Positions 61,639-64,000 of a DNA stretch of 64,000 bases are shown one piece after another. Origin of the DNA: an uncultured cyanobacterium (GTDB lineage: Bacteria > Cyanobacteriota > Cyanobacteriia > PCC-6307 > Cyanobiaceae); NCBI GenBank assembly GCA_903917565.1, contig CAIXBB010000016.1, forward strand, positions 1-64,000, written 5' to 3'. A program made the position numbers and the translations under genes. Each line of letters begins with the position of its first letter. The stretch's first letter is position 1. The notes beneath the pieces were generated by a model. The model had not been told where the DNA came from, searched no databases, and was given only the letters and a program-made list of their open reading frames with translations.

Positions 61639-62042
61639 CGGTTCTGCTTGATACGGGACCTTGGGTGGCGCTGTTGAGTCGCAATGACACCCATCACCGA
61701 TGGGCCGTTGAGCAGTTCAGGCGGTTGCCGCCACCGCTGCTGAGCTGTGAGGCTGTGGTTGCTGAGACCTGCTTTCTGCTCAGACGCTCCGGTTTTGATC
61801 CTTCGTTGGCCCTGCAGTTCATTGAGCGAGGAGCCGTTCAATTGCCCTTCGTGCTCCAGGAGCAGATTGGCTCCTTAAGTGCACTTTTCAAGCGATACGA
61901 GAATGTGCCCGCTTCGCTGGCGGATGCCGCATTGATTCGCCTGGCGGAGATCAACGACTCGCCGTTGCTTCTCACGACGGATAGTGATTTCCAGATCTAC
62001 CGCCGTCATGGACGGCAGATGATTCCTCTGGTACAGCCGTAG
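61635..62042 (+). CDS. vapC: PIN-domain ribonuclease toxin, VapC family
   Basis: A 135-residue PIN domain: VLLDTGPWVALLSRNDTHHR, LSCEAVVAETCFLLRR, VPASLADAALIRLAEI and LLTTDSDFQIYRRHG carry the four conserved acidic regions. It is coupled to the CopG-type antitoxin and is a likely RNase toxin. No defects seen. Confidence 0.9.
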   Translation: MTVLLDTGPWVALLSRNDTHHRWAVEQFRRLPPPLLSCEAVVAETCFLLRRSGFDPSLALQFIERGAVQLPFVLQEQIGSLSALFKRYENVPASLADAALIRLAEINDSPLLLTTDSDFQIYRRHGRQMIPLVQP

Positions 62043-62137
62043 GCGTTCTCTGTACAACGGCGACACTTCGACCACCCACCTTGAGCGGCCCCGGGCACCG
62101 CGGGGGCCAGAGTGGAACTCCCCGGCGCCCCTGCCCG

Positions 62138-62464
62138 ATGCAATCCCCCCTGGCGGCCCTGTGCGCCGTGGCCGCCGCCGGCGGCGCCCTGGTGACCCCG
62201 GCCATCCCGGCGGGTCAGGCCCAGACCGCCTGGCAGACCTGCCGCGTTAACGGCCGCGCCGAAGCCTGCCTGGTCGCAGGTGGCTCCACCTCGTTCACGG
62301 TCACCTTCCGCTCCGACGGCAAGCAGATCGAGATGGAGAAGGTGGGCGAGCCCTGGACCTGCTGAGCCCAGCATGGCCGCACCACCCTGGCCACCTACCG
62401 GCAGACCTCCACGTCCTTCCTGGTGCGCAGTGCGCGGGGCAACACCTACACAATTCCATATTGA
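62138..62464 (+). pseudogene. Small exported protein interrupted by an in-frame TGA
   Basis: Starts with a signal peptide (QSPLAALCAVAAAGGALVTP, then AGQAQTAWQTC) and a beta-rich domain (GSTSFTVTFRSDGKQIEMEK, VGEPWTC). A TGA at 62363-62365 interrupts the frame. It then continues open as AQHGRTTLATYRQTSTSFLV and RSARGNTYTIPY to 62464. A related C-terminal piece at 63849-63959 has the same continuation, so the full protein was about 108 residues and the TGA is probably a nonsense mutation, perhaps from TGG. The following 62465-62678 shows nothing. Confidence 0.7.
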
Positions 62465-62678
62465 ACTGGGTAGGTCATCAGGCAATTTCTAGATCTCCTT
62501 TCCGTGGCTCTGACCGATCACCGGCAGCACATTGCTGCCTCAGTTGCCCCAGGTGGATATCGGACAGAGAGGATGCGAGCAGGGGTGCTCGGAGCCGCCC
62601 CATGGATGGTCAGGCCCACCTGAAGGCTGCTTGTCGAGACGAAGTTGACGGGCAGCCTTTGCGTAGCTACGTTAAAGT

Positions 62679-62978
62679 GTGCAGTTCGATTTCGACCCTG
62701 GCAAGGACGCGACCAATCTGAGCAAGCATGGCGTCTCCTTGGCGGGCGCAGCTGAGCTCAGTTGGGATGCAGCTTTGGTCTGGATTGATGATCGGGCTGA
62801 CTATGGTGAAGTCAGGATGGTTGCCTTGGCTCCAATCGGAGACATGCTCTTCTTTGTTGCCTTTGTCGATCGCGAGCCGGTAAGGAGGATTATTAGCTTA
62901 CGCAGAGCCAATCGCCGTGAGGTGACTCACTATGTCAAAGCCATCCAAGAAAATCAGCCTGAAGATGCCGACGCTTGA
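62679..62978 (+). CDS. brnT: BrnT-family ribonuclease toxin
   Basis: A 99-residue RelE-like toxin: FDFDPGKDATNLSKHGVSLA then AELSWDAALVWIDDRADYGE and RIISLRRANRREVTHYVKA. The FDPxKxxxNxxKHGVSF-type start and the ISLRRANRREV end are diagnostic. GTG start. The toxin gene comes first and overlaps the antitoxin by 47 bases, as usual for BrnTA. Confidence 0.92.
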   Translation: MQFDFDPGKDATNLSKHGVSLAGAAELSWDAALVWIDDRADYGEVRMVALAPIGDMLFFVAFVDREPVRRIISLRRANRREVTHYVKAIQENQPEDADA

Positions 62979-63270
62979 GGAGGATAAGGCCATTACAGCC
63001 GCAGCTGAATCAGATCCTGATGCCCTTCCGCTTACAGACGAGCAGATGAGCGCGATGGTCCCCATTCGGGTGCTGCGTGGTCGTCCAAAGGTGGCCAATA
63101 AAAAGCAGCTGGTTTCCATCCGATATAGCCCTGAGGTGATTGACTACTTCAGGGCTTCAGGGGCTGGTTGGCAAGCTCGGATGGATGCCGTGCTCAAGGA
63201 CTATGTCAAGGCCCACGTCGCTGATGATGAGAATGGGACCTGGCATCAAGGTTCAGAAGGTGGGGGGTGA
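62932..63270 (+). CDS. brnA: BrnA-family antitoxin
   Basis: A 112-residue RHH antitoxin. The C-terminal domain has KKQLVSIRYSPEVIDYFRAS and GAGWQARMDAVLKDYVKAHV, the BrnA DNA-binding fold. The N-terminal part (LTDEQMSAMVPIRVLRGRPK) contacts the toxin. It represses its own operon in characterised systems. Confidence 0.92.
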   Translation: MSKPSKKISLKMPTLEEDKAITAAAESDPDALPLTDEQMSAMVPIRVLRGRPKVANKKQLVSIRYSPEVIDYFRASGAGWQARMDAVLKDYVKAHVADDENGTWHQGSEGGG

Positions 63271-63271
63271 G

Positions 63272-63401
63272 ATGAATAACCCGCAAGCCCTGCTTGTTCT
63301 TGTTGGTAGTCCCCGCCGCTCCGGCAACTCTGCCAACGCTCGGAGCCGCGGTTCAGCGTGGCGCCGAGCAGGCTGGGCGCGGGTGGCGCTGCGATTCATT
63401 A
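63272..63401 (+). pseudogene. Remnant of an NADPH-dependent FMN reductase-like gene
   Basis: The ATG frame NNPQALLVLVGSPRRSGNSA is the FMN-binding start of flavodoxin-like reductases. Homology then shifts frame twice (LGAAVQRGAEQAG, then VALRFI) and ends. Only about 40 codons survive, with frameshifts. Confidence 0.65.
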
Positions 63402-63804
63402 ATGAACCGACACAGCTACAACGCCATCGCCAGAGCGACTGCCGGAAGGCAGGTGGCTGCAGGCAGAGATGGAAACCTTCGCACCCGACGAGGAATACGA
63501 CGGAGCCGTCGTCTGGGACGCGTTGTTCCACATTCCGCGTGAGCACCACGAGTCAATACTCCGGACCGTTCTGCGCAGCATGCGGAAGGGCTCAACGCTG
63601 ATACTGACCGTTGGAGGATCAGAGCACCCACCGTTCACCGACACCATGTTCGGGCAAACCTTCTTCTATGACTCCCATGCGCCTGTGGTGGTCTTGGAAA
63701 TCCTGAGGTCGCTCGGCACCATCGTTGAACACGCTGAGACCATCAACCTGCCAACGAGCGGCCGTGACAAAGGGCGCTATGGCATCGTGGCGTGCGTGGC
63801 CTGA
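63402..63804 (+). pseudogene. Degraded class I SAM-dependent methyltransferase
   Basis: The N-terminal piece (NRHSYNAIARATAGRQ) and, in another frame from about 63469, the C-terminal half (DGAVVWDALFHIPREHHESI, STLILTVGGSEHP, GQTFFYDSHAP) match methyltransferases of one family. The SAM-binding loop between them is missing. The 111-codon C-terminal frame is open but cannot be an active enzyme alone. Confidence 0.6.
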
Positions 63805-63848
63805 CCCCTCGCTCCAGCGAAGCGCCAACGGCTCTGGCCCGCCGGGCT

Positions 63849-63959
63849 CTGTGGCTGATCCACCGCCCGGAGGGCCGCACCACCCTGGCCACCGACGGGC
63901 AGTACGCTTCCGCCAACCTGGTGCGCAGCGCCCGCTGCAACACCTGCACGATCCCTTAG
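63849..63959 (+). pseudogene. C-terminal remnant of the small exported-protein family
   Basis: The frame LWLIHRPEGRTTLATDGQYA then NLVRSARCNTCTIP matches the end of the gene at 62138-62464 (GRTTLAT, LVRSARGNTYTIP). No signal peptide or N-terminal half is present. Two members of this family are thus decayed within 2 kb. Confidence 0.65.
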
Positions 63960-64000
63960 CAGGGACCTGCTCTTTGGATGCTGCCCAGGCGTCAGCGAGT

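Noticed and set aside
1-64000. CRISPR arrays, tRNA or rRNA genes, transposases
   Set aside because: No regularly spaced repeats, no cloverleaf-like sequence and no DDE or serine transposase motif were seen on either strand.

Overview
The window is high-GC chromosomal DNA from a cyanobacterium, most likely a picocyanobacterium of the Cyanobium/Synechococcus type. The evidence is a complete psbA (photosystem II D1), an IctB-family gene, cyanobacterial families such as DUF3122 and DUF3177, and the Sll0783-type nitrogen-starvation cluster. Gene order is compact, with many 4-bp ATGA/GTGA stop-start overlaps. I identified no tRNA, rRNA, CRISPR array or transposase.

Layout. (1) 0.1-17.3 kb is an accessory region. 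A type I restriction-modification operon (hsdM at 1.1, hsdS at 3.7, hsdR at 10.9 kb) is interleaved with a HEPN/MNT pair, a zinc-ribbon protein of unknown role, a RecF-like ATPase plus DUF4276 pair and a RhuM-Fic protein. Two tiny translationally coupled reading frames look like left-over 3' ends of older hsdM and hsdS alleles. Toxin-antitoxin modules surround the operon: PIN/AbrB twice, GNAT/DUF1778, zeta, FitAB and YefM-YoeB. (2) 17.3-24 kb is core-like: cytochrome b561, a Crp/Fnr regulator, psbA, a sigma factor and small stress or membrane proteins. (3) 24-30.1 kb is a complete Nit1C cluster (nitrilase, radical SAM, GNAT, AIR-synthase-like, MSMEG_0570, MSMEG_0572/Sll0783, with a divergent flavoprotein). 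(4) 30.1-31.7 kb holds two divergent HupE/UreJ-type transporters, each behind its own cobalamin riboswitch; they are probably cobalt importers. (5) 31.7-49.4 kb mixes housekeeping genes (acyltransferase, BadF-type kinase, ictB, trmB, FIST, PAP2, cupin, aldo/keto reductase, TetR, Coq4, MFS) with gene fragments, including an aldo-keto-reductase/PAP2 chimera. (6) 49.4-60.3 kb is visibly AT-richer. It starts with two integron-type gene cassettes, each with its own attC site, and continues with a RloC-like ATPase and a 1,984-residue DUF4011-helicase-nuclease. No integrase is present in the window. (7) 60.4-64 kb is decaying: pseudogenes around VapBC and BrnTA.

Functionally the window joins a photosynthetic core with nitrogen-scavenging and cobalt-uptake loci to two defence-rich segments. 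The most unusual observations are the mosaic restriction operon with left-over hsd tails and the integron cassettes at the head of the second defence island.
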